Assembly: GCA_947627325.1 (NCBI GenBank)
Contig: CANQVO010000008.1
Coordinates: forward strand, 44,218-108,217
Length of the DNA stretch: 64,000 nt
Reading direction: 5' to 3'
Source of the DNA: an uncultured Oscillospiraceae bacterium
GTDB taxonomy: Bacteria > Bacillota > Clostridia > Oscillospirales > Oscillospiraceae
Shown: one piece after another, positions 27,401 through 35,448 of the stretch
How the letters are laid out: every line of letters begins with the position of its first letter
Numbering within the stretch: position 1 is the stretch's first letter
The notes under the pieces: model-generated
Databases searched by the model: none
Seen by the model: only the letters and a program-made list of their open reading frames with translations
What the model was told of the DNA's origin: nothing
Position numbers and translations under genes: made by a program

Positions 27401-30400
27401 CGGGCACGTCCAGGGTGTAGGGGGGCTCGGGGGAGAGGCCGTCGCCAAAGTCCAGGCGGAGGTCGGTGATGTTGGGGTAGACGTTGACGGTGGCGAAGGC
27501 GGTGGCGGAGCGGCCGTCATAGATGGCGGAGAAGGTGGCCGGGTAGGCGCCGCTGTGGGCCATGGCGTCCACGGTGAAGGCGCTCTGGCCGCCCACCCAC
27601 TTGACCTGGTCGGCGGGGACGGGGGAAGTCTCGCCGGTGGCGGGGTCCACCAGCATGGCGGTGTAGACGATCTGGGCGGTCTGGCCCTCCTTGATGTCCA
27701 GGCTGTCCCCGGCGGCGGGGGCGGGGGCGTTGGAGAGGACCTGGCCATCCACGGTGACGGCGCGGTAGAGGGTGAGGACCTGGCCGCTCTGGCCCGCGGG
27801 GAGGAGCTCGATGTCGATCATGGCCTCGCTGCCGTATTCGCTGAAGACGCCCACGGTGATGGTCCCGGGGACGGCCTCGGGGGTGACGGTGAGGACGCCG
27901 TCCTCCACCCGCACCCCGGCGGGGGCGGCGGCGGAGCCCCCCTCGCCCCGCAGGGTCCAGGTCAGGTCGCTGGGCAGGGGCATGGGCTCGTCAAAGACGT
28001 CAAAGGCGGTCACGGAGAGGATGTAGGTCAGGTCCTGGCCGGTGGGGATGGTCAGGGTGTTCGGGCCGGTGAGGGTCAGGGAGCCCAGGGGAGGGATGGC
28101 GGTGACGATCAGGGGGATGTTCACCCGCAGACCGGTGTTCTCCTCGGCGGCGGTGAGGACGACGGAGTAACTCCCCACGGGCAGGGCTTCGTCCGCCCGC
28201 ACGGTGACGGAGCCATCCCCGGCGACGGTGGCGCGGAGGTGGTCGTCCAGGCTGCTGGAGAGGGTCCAGTCCCAGCCGGCGTCCACGTCCTCCAGCGGCG
28301 CGTCAAACTGGTCCAGCAGGACGGGGGTGTAGGTGGCGAGGGCGTCCATCCGGTCGTAGACCGTCTCCAGCCGGGAGGCGCCGGTGACCGGCTCGCCATC
28401 CTGGAAGATGACCGCCCGGACGGCGGCGGGCTGGGCGGGGGCCAGCAGTTCCAGCTCCAGGGTGGCGGGGGGGAGGTCCTCATATTGGGCGGTGAGGGTG
28501 TAGGTCCCGGCCAGGTCCACCCCCTGGTAGGGGAGGAAGGCCAGGAGGTAGTTGCCCGTCTGGTCAAGGCTCACGCTCATGTTGGCCCGCATGGGCTCCA
28601 CGGTGAGGGGGATGTCCAGCTGTTTGCTGTCCATGGGGCGGCCCTGCTGGTCCAGGCAGGAGAGCACGTAGGTCAGGGTCAGGGTGGAGCCGTCGTCGGG
28701 GAGGATGGCGGTGGTGGGGCCGGTGAGGGAGAGGGTCCCGGGCCGGACCTCCACGGTGAGGGTGATGGACACGGCGGCCTGGATGCCGTCGCTGGTCTGG
28801 GCGGTGAGGGTGAAGGCGTGGGTCCCGGCGGGGAGCTTGTACCAGTCCGCCGCCAGGGCGCACCGGTTCTCCCCGGCGCTCTCCACGCTGAGGCCCGCCG
28901 GGGCCCCGGCCAGGGACCAGGTGACCGCGCCCTCCAGCTCCTGGCCGTACTGGTCCAGGATCCGGGCGGTGTAGACCGCGTCCAGCGTCTCCCCGGCCAG
29001 GGCGCGCAGGACGTCCTGGCCACAGAGGGTGTCGCCCTTATAGATCCGCACGGAGGCGGGGACCCGGGCCGCCCGCTCCAGGGTGAGGTCCAGGGAGTCG
29101 GACAGGCGGGCCTCCCCGGAGCGGTATTCGGCCGAAACCCGGACGGTCCCCGGCTGGGCCTCCGAGGTGACGGTGAGCAGGCCCTGGCTGACGCTGACCC
29201 CCGGGTAGGTCCCGTCCAGGAGCCAGGTGATCCCCTGGAGGTCGGGGTACTCCGTCCCGTCCAGGCCGTGGCCGGTGGCCGACAGGGGGAGGACGGCGGT
29301 CTGGCCCACGGCGGGGATGGTCAGGGCGGTGCGGTCACGGTCGATGGCGATCGACTGGAGGGAGAGGGACTGGGAGTTGGGGTAGGCCAACCAGCTGCGG
29401 TCGGCCACGGTGTCCTTCCCGACCAGGGCCACGGCGTGGGGCAGGGTGAACACCCCCGGGTAGAAGTTGTCGGTGGTGCCGGAGGTGGGGCGGTAGTAGA
29501 ACCGGGCCACCTCCCCTTCGGGCTGGGGCGTGTCGGCGGTGACGGCGAAGGCCAGGGAGATCTCCTCATCCTCCACGTGCCAGGCGATCAGGCTGGCGGC
29601 GTAGCCCTCGGCGGGGACCAGACAGCTGGCCAGGGCGCTCCCGTCCACCGGGGACATCAGCCCGCCCAGGGGGGTCAGGGGCTGGACGGCCCGGCGCTGG
29701 AAGGTGAGGGTGAAGGCGGCGGCGGAGACGGTGGCGGAGGTGCTCAGGCGGAAGGACAGGTAGCGGGTCGCCGCCTCCGCGGCCATCCCAGCGTCCTGGA
29801 CGGAGAGGACGGCGTCGGTCACCGCCGGGGCGGTCCCGGTGGTCAGGTGGGCCGCCGCCAGCTGGGCGTCGGGCTCGTCCACCTGGCCGGAACTGTCCAG
29901 GTCGGCGGTGACGGCGGCGGGGAGGTAGCCGGCGTTGACGCCGTAGTAGCGCAACACCGCGGCCAGGTCGGCCATGTCCCGGACGCCGTCGTTGGTGACG
30001 TCGCCAATGTTGTCGGCGATGTTGAAGGGGATGTAGCTCTCGTCCAGGTCGTTGATGGTGCGGTCGGCGCTGAGGTAGGGCAGGTAGCCGGGCTTTTCGA
30101 TGCGGAATTTGTAGGTGCCCGGGGCGATGTTGCCGGTGTCGTAATTGCCGCCGGCGTCGGCGTAGAAGAGGCTGTTGTAGTGGTAGCCGGTCTCGTGGTC
30201 CACCAGGGTGATGGTGGCGGAGGAGTCGGCGCTGGCGGTGGTGACGGCGCCGTAGGCGCGGGTGTAGGCGTTGGTGGCCTCCCGGTAGGGGGTGGTCAGG
30301 CCGGGGCCGGTGACGTAGTAGACGGCGGCCAGGGCGGAGCGCAGGCGCACGTTTTCAAAGGTCAGCCCGCCCTGCTCGTCCGCCACCGCCCAGCCGATGA

Positions 30401-30698
30401 ACAGCGCGCTGTCCGAGCAGCGCAGCAGCTCCTGGGCGGTGAGGGCGGCGGGGGGATCGGCCTGGGAGGGCAGGGCGATCAGGGTGTAGAGCCCGCCGGG
30501 CTGGACGGTGCCGTAGGAGGCGGGGATCCGGGGGGTGTAGCGCCCGGTGGTGACCTCCAAGGGCGTGACTTGCCCGGTCTGGCCCGGGCCGTCCCCGGCC
30601 TCCTGTACCTCCCCCGCCCCCTGGACCCCCAGGGACAGCGAGGCGGCCAGCACCAGGGACAACGTCCCCGCCAACAGACGCTTCCAGCGAGATTTCAT
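24474..30698 (-). CDS. Giant SLH-domain surface protein with dockerin-like and Ig-like modules
   Basis: A 2074-residue exported protein. It has a signal peptide (about 1-28) and a carboxypeptidase-regulatory-like beta domain (about 160-211). A dockerin type I-like pair of calcium loops follows (DVTNDGVRDMADLAAVLRYYG and ADLDSSGQVDEPDAQLAAAHL, about 233-287). Next come many bacterial Ig-like repeats (recurring LTGPxT...DQxG patterns, about 450-1850) and a 14-Gly linker near residue 1590. Three C-terminal SLH domains (about 1889-2070, each with an FxDV...W-type start) should anchor it to wall polysaccharide. ATG 30698 was chosen for the signal peptide and AAGGGTGA site, although the frame opens further upstream. 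Confidence 0.9.
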   Translation of the reverse strand: MKSRWKRLLAGTLSLVLAASLSLGVQGAGEVQEAGDGPGQTGQVTPLEVTTGRYTPRIPASYGTVQPGGLYTLIALPSQADPPAALTAQELLRCSDSALFIGWAVADEQGGLTFENVRLRSALAAVYYVTGPGLTTPYREATNAYTRAYGAVTTASADSSATITLVDHETGYHYNSLFYADAGGNYDTGNIAPGTYKFRIEKPGYLPYLSADRTINDLDESYIPFNIADNIGDVTNDGVRDMADLAAVLRYYGVNAGYLPAAVTADLDSSGQVDEPDAQLAAAHLTTGTAPAVTDAVLSVQDAGMAAEAATRYLSFRLSTSATVSAAAFTLTFQRRAVQPLTPLGGLMSPVDGSALASCLVPAEGYAASLIAWHVEDEEISLAFAVTADTPQPEGEVARFYYRPTSGTTDNFYPGVFTLPHAVALVGKDTVADRSWLAYPNSQSLSLQSIAIDRDRTALTIPAVGQTAVLPLSATGHGLDGTEYPDLQGITWLLDGTYPGVSVSQGLLTVTSEAQPGTVRVSAEYRSGEARLSDSLDLTLERAARVPASVRIYKGDTLCGQDVLRALAGETLDAVYTARILDQYGQELEGAVTWSLAGAPAGLSVESAGENRCALAADWYKLPAGTHAFTLTAQTSDGIQAAVSITLTVEVRPGTLSLTGPTTAILPDDGSTLTLTYVLSCLDQQGRPMDSKQLDIPLTVEPMRANMSVSLDQTGNYLLAFLPYQGVDLAGTYTLTAQYEDLPPATLELELLAPAQPAAVRAVIFQDGEPVTGASRLETVYDRMDALATYTPVLLDQFDAPLEDVDAGWDWTLSSSLDDHLRATVAGDGSVTVRADEALPVGSYSVVLTAAEENTGLRVNIPLIVTAIPPLGSLTLTGPNTLTIPTGQDLTYILSVTAFDVFDEPMPLPSDLTWTLRGEGGSAAAPAGVRVEDGVLTVTPEAVPGTITVGVFSEYGSEAMIDIELLPAGQSGQVLTLYRAVTVDGQVLSNAPAPAAGDSLDIKEGQTAQIVYTAMLVDPATGETSPVPADQVKWVGGQSAFTVDAMAHSGAYPATFSAIYDGRSATAFATVNVYPNITDLRLDFGDGLSPEPPYTLDVPAGVSRTYTARILATILRDGQSLQLPLRELGLDNCQIDALCHYTGVYLTPDPAAGVLRVVVDPVASQNSMDPPPAGEADPRVLELTLSYFPGERPDPVSFPFFLQTEELAPRSAYLRRGVGQGAQFTFDTPKSDQLTAPAGTLSNCYALELLDQYNRPILSQEDVKWQWSVTPSAGNHITLEEPGQAVESAHPNYSSIRRLRIGAATPPGRYQVTITASTQGFTRTLDLDLTVTAAVAQDYAFSLSEGGTVSIPRFYLQFNSTSPNSAVETFPFALTARTPDGYDLDLSDRAIAWSIADAKGAAPSGVTIRPNPDAPTAATVTVDRTAQPTGDDPLQVSATVLDDSGAALGAATAQLTLVRGTSYPTVMEIRRNGSAITRDSFSATSAGATREYSFALWDQYNQQAGLADRQQVTWHMRGNASAITAGMIRDSDNVASARITVPASASPGTYTINLTADLTVQVSGTSQVVSATIPVTITVSGSSSDSGGGGGGGGGGGGGGDTSSSDTGKAGAPATLTITGGTTLTATQGVAATKAFSATLKDAKGLTCASSYQSSVTWTASGLSGGITFTSSTRTLTVPATTAPGTYRITLTAAYNATVRQSITVTVTVAAKGADNASNVTLSPAVTQTGASGSAALSAAQEQALLASSASGGTVTIVPTGGSGLTSLSVSLTTSTAAAIASQRNQSLKLQTSLGTVILSPESLRALTARGGSTVVITLSATAGQYSVDFSCGSSAGSLPGVIVLNGVGAGNVALTTSGGGTHPLRKALVEGGKIYAYLTGSTQLKLETRSASFADVQSHWAKSSIDFVVARELFQGTSANTFDPGGTMTRSMLVTVLYRLEDTPAAGQAVSFADVAQGSWYSSAVAWANQNGIVQGNGTGFLPGGPITREQLATILYRYAGSLGLETGTRGSLSGFSDQAKTSAWAREAMEWAVGQGLINGKSGGLLDPGGNASRAEVSAILERLIRSMVPVV
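25899..25940 (-). repeat. Poly-glycine coding tract in the SLH protein
   Basis: Fourteen consecutive Gly codons (mixed GGA/GGC) form a flexible hinge between the Ig-like array and the C-terminal part. GC-rich triplet runs of this type can change length by slippage. Confidence 0.85.
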
Positions 30699-30756
30699 AG
30701 CGATCACCCTTTTGACGTAAAGATGTGGATGGAAAAGGCAAAAATCCGACAATAGA

Positions 30757-30785
30757 AGTATAGCACGGTTGCTGGCAAAAGTCAC
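30757..30785 (-). promoter_or_regulatory. Promoter of the SLH protein-subtilase operon
   Basis: On the minus strand, GTGACT (30780-30785) and TATACT (30757-30762) are spaced 17 bp apart, about 60 bp before the SLH start codon. Confidence 0.55.
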
Positions 30786-30846
30786 GGAAAATGTGGAAAA
30801 ATGCCGCTGGCAAAAAGGCCCTCCGGCGGGGCGGCCGGAGGGCGGG

Positions 30847-32913
30847 TCAGTTGAAAATGTCGGGGTTTTCCTGGAACAGCTGCCGGATGCGGGGCCACAT
30901 CATCTGGTGCTCCGGCTTTTGGAGGTCGGGGTCGTGGGCCAGCAGGTCCTGGGCGGCGCGCTGGGCGGCGGTGAGCAGGCGCATATCGGCGGACAGGTCG
31001 GCCAGGTGGAGCTGGGGCAGGCCGTGCTGGCGCTGGCCGAAGAAGTCCCCGGGGCCCCGGGCCTTTAGGTCCTCCTCGGCGATGCGAAAGCCGTCGGTGG
31101 TGGCGCACAGGGCCTTCAGCCGGGCCCGGGTCTCCGGGTTGCGGGCGTTGGAGACCAGCACGCAGTAGGACTGGTGCTTCCCCCGGCCCACCCGGCCCCG
31201 GAGCTGGTGGAGTTGGGACAGGCCGAAGCGGTCGGCGTTCTCCACCACCATCAGCGCCGCGTTGGGCACGTCCACCCCCACCTCGATGACGGTGGTGGAC
31301 ACCAGCACCTGCACCTCTCCGGCGGCGAAGGCGGCCATCACCGCCTCCTTCTCCCTGGACTTCATCTTCCCGTGGACAAAGGCCACCCGGAGGTGGGGAA
31401 AGACGCTCTGGGCCAGATACTGGGCGTATTGCGTCACCGATTTCAGCGTGGGGTCCCCCTCCTGGGCCTCCGCCTCCTCCACCGCCGGGCACACCAGATA
31501 CGCCTGCCGCCCCTGGGCCACCAGCTTGTCCACAAATTTGTAGAGCCGCTGGTGGTACCGCTCGCTGACCAGGTACGTCTCCACCGGCTGACGGCCCGGG
31601 GGCAGTTCGTCCAGCACGGACACGTCCAGGTCCCCGTAGAGGATCAGGGCCAGGGTCCGGGGGATGGGAGTGGCGGAGAGGACCAGCAGGTGGGGGTGCG
31701 CCCCCTTGGCGGCCAGGGCGGAGCGCTGGTTCACCCCGAAGCGGTGCTGTTCGTCCACCACCGCCAGGGCCAGATCCTGGAAGTCCACCCCCTGGCTGAG
31801 CAGGGCGTGGGTGCCCACCACCACCTGGATCTCCCCGGCGGCCAGGGCCCGCTTCACCGCCTTTTTCTCGGTGGCGGTCTGGGCGGCGGTGAGCAGGGCC
31901 ACCGTCACGTGGGCGGGCTCCAGGAGGGTCTTGAGGGTCTGGTAGTGTTGCTGGGCCAACAGTTCGGTGGGGGCCATCATGGCCCCCTGGGCCCCGCTCT
32001 TGGCCGCCCGCCACAGGCAGAAGGCGGCGATGGCGGTCTTGCCCGAGCCCACGTCCCCCTGCACCAGCCGGTTCATGGGCGGCCCGGCGCACAGGTCCCG
32101 GGCGCACTCGTCCACCACCCGGCGCTGGGCGCCGGTGAGGGGGAAGGGGAGCAGGGCCTGGAACGCTTTGGGGTCCCCCGCGTTCAGGGGGATGCCCCGG
32201 CCCACCTCCCGCCGCTTTCGCAGGAGGGAGAGGCCCATGGTGAGGTAGAAGAGCTCCTCAAAGGCCAGCCGGGCCCGGGCGGCCTCCAGCGACGCCCAGT
32301 CGTCGGGGAAGTGGACCTGGCGGCAGGCCTCTTGGATCCCGGGCAGGCCCTGGGCGTCCAGCACCGCCTGGGGCAGGGTCTCGGCAAGGTCGTCGGCGCA
32401 GTGCTCCACCGCCGCCTGGGCCAGGGTGATGAGCAGGTGGTTGCTCAGCCCCTGGGTCAGGGGGTAGCGGGGCATGATCCGGCCGGTGAACCGCTGGCGG
32501 GCCGCCGGCTCAAAGACCGGGTTGGTCATGGACCGCCGACCCCCCACCAGCTCCACCTTGCCGTAGAAGACGTAGCTCTCCCCCTGGCGCAGGGCGTTTT
32601 GGAGGTAGGGCTGGTTGAAGAAGGTCACGTCCAGCGCCCCGGCGTCGTCCACCGCCCGGGTCTTCACCAGGTCCAGCCCCCGGCGGATGCGGGAGAGGCG
32701 GGGCGGCTGGGCGATCATGGCCTCCACGCACACCGGCTCCCCCACCGGGGCCTGGGCGATGGAGTAGACCCGGGTGCGGTCCTCGTAGCGCCGGGGGTAG
32801 AAGGTCAGCAGATCCCCCGCCCGCTCCAGCCCCAGCTTAGCCAGCGCCCTCTGCCGGGCCGGCCCCACGCCAGGAAAACCGCCCAGCGGCGTATCCCACA
32901 CGATCCTCTCCAC
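30847..32913 (-). CDS. recG: ATP-dependent DNA helicase RecG
   Basis: A 688-residue RecG that remodels stalled replication forks and Holliday junctions. An N-terminal wedge/OB domain (PLGGFPGVGPARQRALAKLG at about 6-25, then GALDVTFFNQPYL) is followed by the helicase core. The core has Walker A GDVGSGKTAIA, the DExH-box equivalent VVDEQHRFGVNQR, and the motif QLHQLRGRVGRGKHQS. GTG 32913 with a GAGAGGGGGG site fits the family length. The frame continues upstream without a better start. Confidence 0.93.
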   Translation of the reverse strand: MERIVWDTPLGGFPGVGPARQRALAKLGLERAGDLLTFYPRRYEDRTRVYSIAQAPVGEPVCVEAMIAQPPRLSRIRRGLDLVKTRAVDDAGALDVTFFNQPYLQNALRQGESYVFYGKVELVGGRRSMTNPVFEPAARQRFTGRIMPRYPLTQGLSNHLLITLAQAAVEHCADDLAETLPQAVLDAQGLPGIQEACRQVHFPDDWASLEAARARLAFEELFYLTMGLSLLRKRREVGRGIPLNAGDPKAFQALLPFPLTGAQRRVVDECARDLCAGPPMNRLVQGDVGSGKTAIAAFCLWRAAKSGAQGAMMAPTELLAQQHYQTLKTLLEPAHVTVALLTAAQTATEKKAVKRALAAGEIQVVVGTHALLSQGVDFQDLALAVVDEQHRFGVNQRSALAAKGAHPHLLVLSATPIPRTLALILYGDLDVSVLDELPPGRQPVETYLVSERYHQRLYKFVDKLVAQGRQAYLVCPAVEEAEAQEGDPTLKSVTQYAQYLAQSVFPHLRVAFVHGKMKSREKEAVMAAFAAGEVQVLVSTTVIEVGVDVPNAALMVVENADRFGLSQLHQLRGRVGRGKHQSYCVLVSNARNPETRARLKALCATTDGFRIAEEDLKARGPGDFFGQRQHGLPQLHLADLSADMRLLTAAQRAAQDLLAHDPDLQKPEHQMMWPRIRQLFQENPDIFN

Positions 32914-32964
32914 ATCGCACCCCCCTCTCCCAGCCTTTTTGGATATTCTACCGCAAAAGGACAA

Positions 32965-33000
32965 AAAAAGAAAGGGGGACTTCCCCGATGGAAGTCCCCC
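32965..33000 (-). terminator. Intrinsic terminator after the 33067-33618 lipoprotein gene
   Basis: The stem GGGGGACTTCC/GGAAGTCCCCC (32974-33000) is followed on the minus strand by TTTCTTTTTTT. It separates the accessory lipoprotein gene from recG. Confidence 0.85.
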
Positions 33001-33066
33001 AAATCAGGCAGAAGATCCCCTCCCGGCCAATGGGATAGGAGAGATGTCCCGACCTTTGACTGCCGA

Positions 33067-33618
33067 TCAGCCGGTATATTCCGAGGTCAAGACAAGCGTC
33101 TTTCCCGTCTGCGTCGCTTTGAACGTCCAGCCGTTTTCTGTCTGTGGCGAGTCGATGGAGGCAAGGACTTTTTCTATGGTGGGCAGGATCGTATACATAG
33201 CGGCGTCCTCCTCGCCATGCGCAATGCCGGCCGAAACGAATATGACGCAATCCGCCGCAAGTTGACCCACAGGGACACTCATCATATCCACAATGTCCGC
33301 TGAGATAGTCAAAGCGGTAGCCTCTTGAAAATAATCTGTCGGGGCACCTTCAACCGTGACAGTTACCTGCTTTACCATTTGCCTTTTGTCGGCGGTCCCC
33401 TTTATAGACAAAGGGATACCAAAAAAGTCACCGGAAAAATTGAACGTGTGCCCGCCGAGGCCTTTTTTGACGGTAAAATGTTCGTCCGAGCCAAACAAGT
33501 GAAGAAAGCTCTCTTCGTAATCGTCAATCGATACGTTGGAGCTTTTCCCACCGCAGGCCGCCAGGGACAGGACCATGACCAGCGCCAGCAACAGGGCCAG
33601 CAGATTTTTTCTTTTCAT
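33067..33618 (-). CDS. Putative lipoprotein, function unknown
   Basis: A 183-residue protein with a lipoprotein signal (MKRKNLLALLLALVMVLSLA, lipobox LAAC with Cys at about 22), so probably anchored on the outer face of the membrane. The rest is a mixed alpha/beta domain with no family I recognise. The start at 33618 has a GGGAGGCG site. Base composition is visibly less GC-rich than the core genes, suggesting accessory DNA. It has its own terminator. Confidence 0.75.
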   Translation of the reverse strand: MKRKNLLALLLALVMVLSLAACGGKSSNVSIDDYEESFLHLFGSDEHFTVKKGLGGHTFNFSGDFFGIPLSIKGTADKRQMVKQVTVTVEGAPTDYFQEATALTISADIVDMMSVPVGQLAADCVIFVSAGIAHGEEDAAMYTILPTIEKVLASIDSPQTENGWTFKATQTGKTLVLTSEYTG

Positions 33619-33655
33619 AAATACGCCTCCCACAATAACTATGATTGGTTTTGGG

Positions 33656-34231
33656 TCATTTGATCTCGTAGGTCACTTCAAGGCCTTCATCGGGCTGATA
33701 GGTCCAGGACACCCGGTATTTATCGTTTTCTTCTCTCTGACGGCCCATGAAAGCGTTGGTTTCCAGCATCCTGTAGTATAAGGATCCATTGAACCCCAAC
33801 TCCTTATTTGCGTACTGAATGGCCTCCAGCGCGCCAGATTCCATGCGAGGACGTAGGAGCACTTTTCCGGCAGGGTCCAAGCTGTCGAAGTAAAATTCAG
33901 GGTATGTATCAATGGTAAAATAGTCATCCTTCTCCGTGCCGCCGGTGAGCACCCCGGCGAGACTGGTGCATTTGCTCGCCACCTTTGTGAACTTAGACTC
34001 ATGCGGGATGACAAGCGCCATGACAATGACTGTGGCGACAGCGACAAGACCCCCGATGGCCAGCCTCTTTTTGATCCATTTGGACTCTTCTGCCGGGGCT
34101 GCCTCCGCATTGTCTTCCGGCAACAGAACGTCCACAGCCCGGTCTGTTTCCCCATGAACAGCGTCCTCGCCCGGGGTGACTTCAGAAGCTCGCTCCTCCG
34201 GCTCCCGATCTTGCTCTCTGCTATTCTCCAT
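33656..34231 (-). CDS. Single-pass membrane protein with acidic cytosolic N-terminus
   Basis: A 191-residue protein. Residues 1-50 are strongly acidic, followed by a KKR flank, one membrane segment (LAIGGLVAVATVIVMALVI, about 57-75), and an extracytosolic domain of about 115 residues with two Cys-poor beta-rich stretches. The topology suggests N-in/C-out. No family is recognised. It has a GAGAGGAGAG site and lies between two lipoprotein genes on the same strand. Confidence 0.7.
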   Translation of the reverse strand: MENSREQDREPEERASEVTPGEDAVHGETDRAVDVLLPEDNAEAAPAEESKWIKKRLAIGGLVAVATVIVMALVIPHESKFTKVASKCTSLAGVLTGGTEKDDYFTIDTYPEFYFDSLDPAGKVLLRPRMESGALEAIQYANKELGFNGSLYYRMLETNAFMGRQREENDKYRVSWTYQPDEGLEVTYEIK

Positions 34232-34343
34232 GTCAAATCTCTCCTCTCTTTGTGATGTTTCAAATCAACACGCAAGGGAAACTGCCGGGCCTGGCGCAGT
34301 GGCGGGGGCGTAAGGCTGTTGGTCGCTATTACGTTTTGCGAGA

Positions 34344-34703
34344 TCAGTCCTTACGAAATTTGTGGCCGTTATTCACTAAAGCCCCGCCTTTGTATTGGTA
34401 TCTGGTACTAACGACACCAACATCAAAATCCTTATTGCCGTCTTCGTACAAAACGACCTCTCCGTCGTCAACTTCCCAGGAGCCTGTTTCGGTACTGGAT
34501 ATGCTGCCGTCCTTATATGTTACTTCGGCATAAGTACCGTCTTCTGACAGAACGAAAGCGCTGGCAAATTGACTGCCGTTGTACACATATGCCCCGCTCC
34601 AAGTTCCAATGACGTCTTTCTCGCTGATCCCGCCGCATGAACACAAGCTAACAAGCATCACACAAATTAAGGCAACAGCAACGAAACCTTTCAAGTTTTT
34701 CAT
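34344..34703 (-). CDS. Small putative lipoprotein, function unknown
   Basis: A 119-residue protein with a lipoprotein signal (lipobox LCSC, Cys near 23) and a compact domain of short beta strands (GTWSGAYVYNGSQ...FVLSEDGTYAEVTY...TGSWEVDDGEVVLY), the pattern of the small lipocalin-like or DUF5640-like folds. The exact family is uncertain. ATG 34703 follows AGGAGGTAAAGAT. It is the gene directly downstream of the interrupted small ORF and its promoter. Confidence 0.75.
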   Translation of the reverse strand: MKNLKGFVAVALICVMLVSLCSCGGISEKDVIGTWSGAYVYNGSQFASAFVLSEDGTYAEVTYKDGSISSTETGSWEVDDGEVVLYEDGNKDFDVGVVSTRYQYKGGALVNNGHKFRKD

Positions 34704-34724
34704 ATCTTTACCTCCTATCTCCTT

Positions 34725-34880
34725 TCATCGAGTTATTTCTTTGAATTTGAGCGCATCCGCGCAGAGGATCCGTACAGCGTCAACAAAATGGGGAAGTTTT
34801 TAGTACTTTTGATAGGCGGCAATGTCCTTGACCAGTTGCTCGTCCTTATCCACAAAGGACACGCCCTGAATGGTGGCCAT
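34725..34880 (-). pseudogene. Small gene interrupted by an in-frame TAA
   Basis: Starting at ATG 34880, with an excellent GGGAGGGGGTGAAC ribosome binding site, a frame reads MATIQGVSFVDKDEQLVKDIAAYQKY. It then meets TAA (34800-34802). Without the stop it continues KLPHFVDAVRILCADALKFKEITR to TGA at 34725. The two halves look like one about 51-residue helical protein, so a point nonsense change (for example GAA to TAA) is the simplest reading. The shorter 26-residue peptide may still be made from a good promoter. Confidence 0.6.
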
Positions 34881-34903
34881 GCGGGTTCACCCCCTCCCAG
34901 GCA

Positions 34904-34947
34904 ACAGATATATTCTGTATAATACCATATTTAATCTGTATAGTCAA
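34904..34947. promoter_or_regulatory. Promoter with repeated operator-like motifs between the XRE gene and the small ORF
   Basis: On the minus strand, TTGACT (34942-34947) and TATTAT (34919-34924) are 17 bp apart. Two direct copies of CTGTATA (34915-34921 and 34936-34942) lie exactly 21 bp apart and overlap these elements. A palindrome ACAGA-TATAT-TCTGT covers 34904-34918. This layout suggests binding of the neighbouring XRE repressor. Confidence 0.55.
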
Positions 34948-35030
34948 CGTGAAAAGATGAAATTTAGAGGTATTTATTCTTGAAACAGCGGACAAAAATC
35001 CATGTATGCTTACGGGTAGGGGGGATCAGC

Positions 35031-35345
35031 ATGGATTATAAGGCGTACATTCGCGACCGCATTACAGAACTGCGGATGAAACGAGGGGTGTCCGAATACC
35101 AGATGAGTCTGGAACTGGGCCAGAACAAGAACTACATCCAGGGAATCAGCTCCGGGAAAGCCCTTCCCTCCATGACGCAGTTCCTCAATATCTGCGACTA
35201 TTTTGAGATCACTCCCATGCAGTTTTTCGATGCGGAAAGCCTCAATCCACAGCTGTCCAGAAAGGTTCTGGAGGAAGTCAAGCGCCTCAACGACGACGAC
35301 GTGCTTTTGCTCCTCAACCTGATCAAAAGATTTCACAACAATTAA
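35031..35345 (+). CDS. XRE-family helix-turn-helix regulator
   Basis: A 104-residue DNA-binding protein. The HTH is at about residues 6-60 (IRDRITELRMKRGVSEYQMSLELGQNKNYIQGISSGKALPSM), followed by a short helical C-terminus (KVLEEVKRLNDDDVLLLLNLIKRF) that may dimerise. ATG 35031 with GGTAGGGGGGATCAGC is preferred to an upstream in-frame start. It is divergent from the interrupted small ORF and lipoprotein genes, so local repression is likely. Confidence 0.85.
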   Translation: MDYKAYIRDRITELRMKRGVSEYQMSLELGQNKNYIQGISSGKALPSMTQFLNICDYFEITPMQFFDAESLNPQLSRKVLEEVKRLNDDDVLLLLNLIKRFHNN

Positions 35346-35355
35346 GGTCGGGCGC

Positions 35356-35404
35356 AAAAAACACGCCCCGCGGCCCGGGGAACCGGGGCGTGGGGCGTGT
35401 TTTT
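35356..35404. terminator. Bidirectional terminator between the XRE gene and spo0A
   Basis: ACACGCCCC (35361-35369) pairs with GGGGCGTGT (35392-35400). The stem is flanked by an A run on the left and a T run on the right, serving the convergent genes. Confidence 0.85.
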
Positions 35405-35448
35405 GCCTATCAGAATGTTTTTATGCCGGGGCGGGATTGCGCGCCGGG

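Noticed and set aside
24771..30755. A nearly 2000-codon open frame on the plus strand opposite the SLH gene.
   Set aside because: It is a GC-rich shadow of the real gene. Its protein is Gly/Val/His-rich with no domain, no ribosome binding site and no hydrophobic signal.
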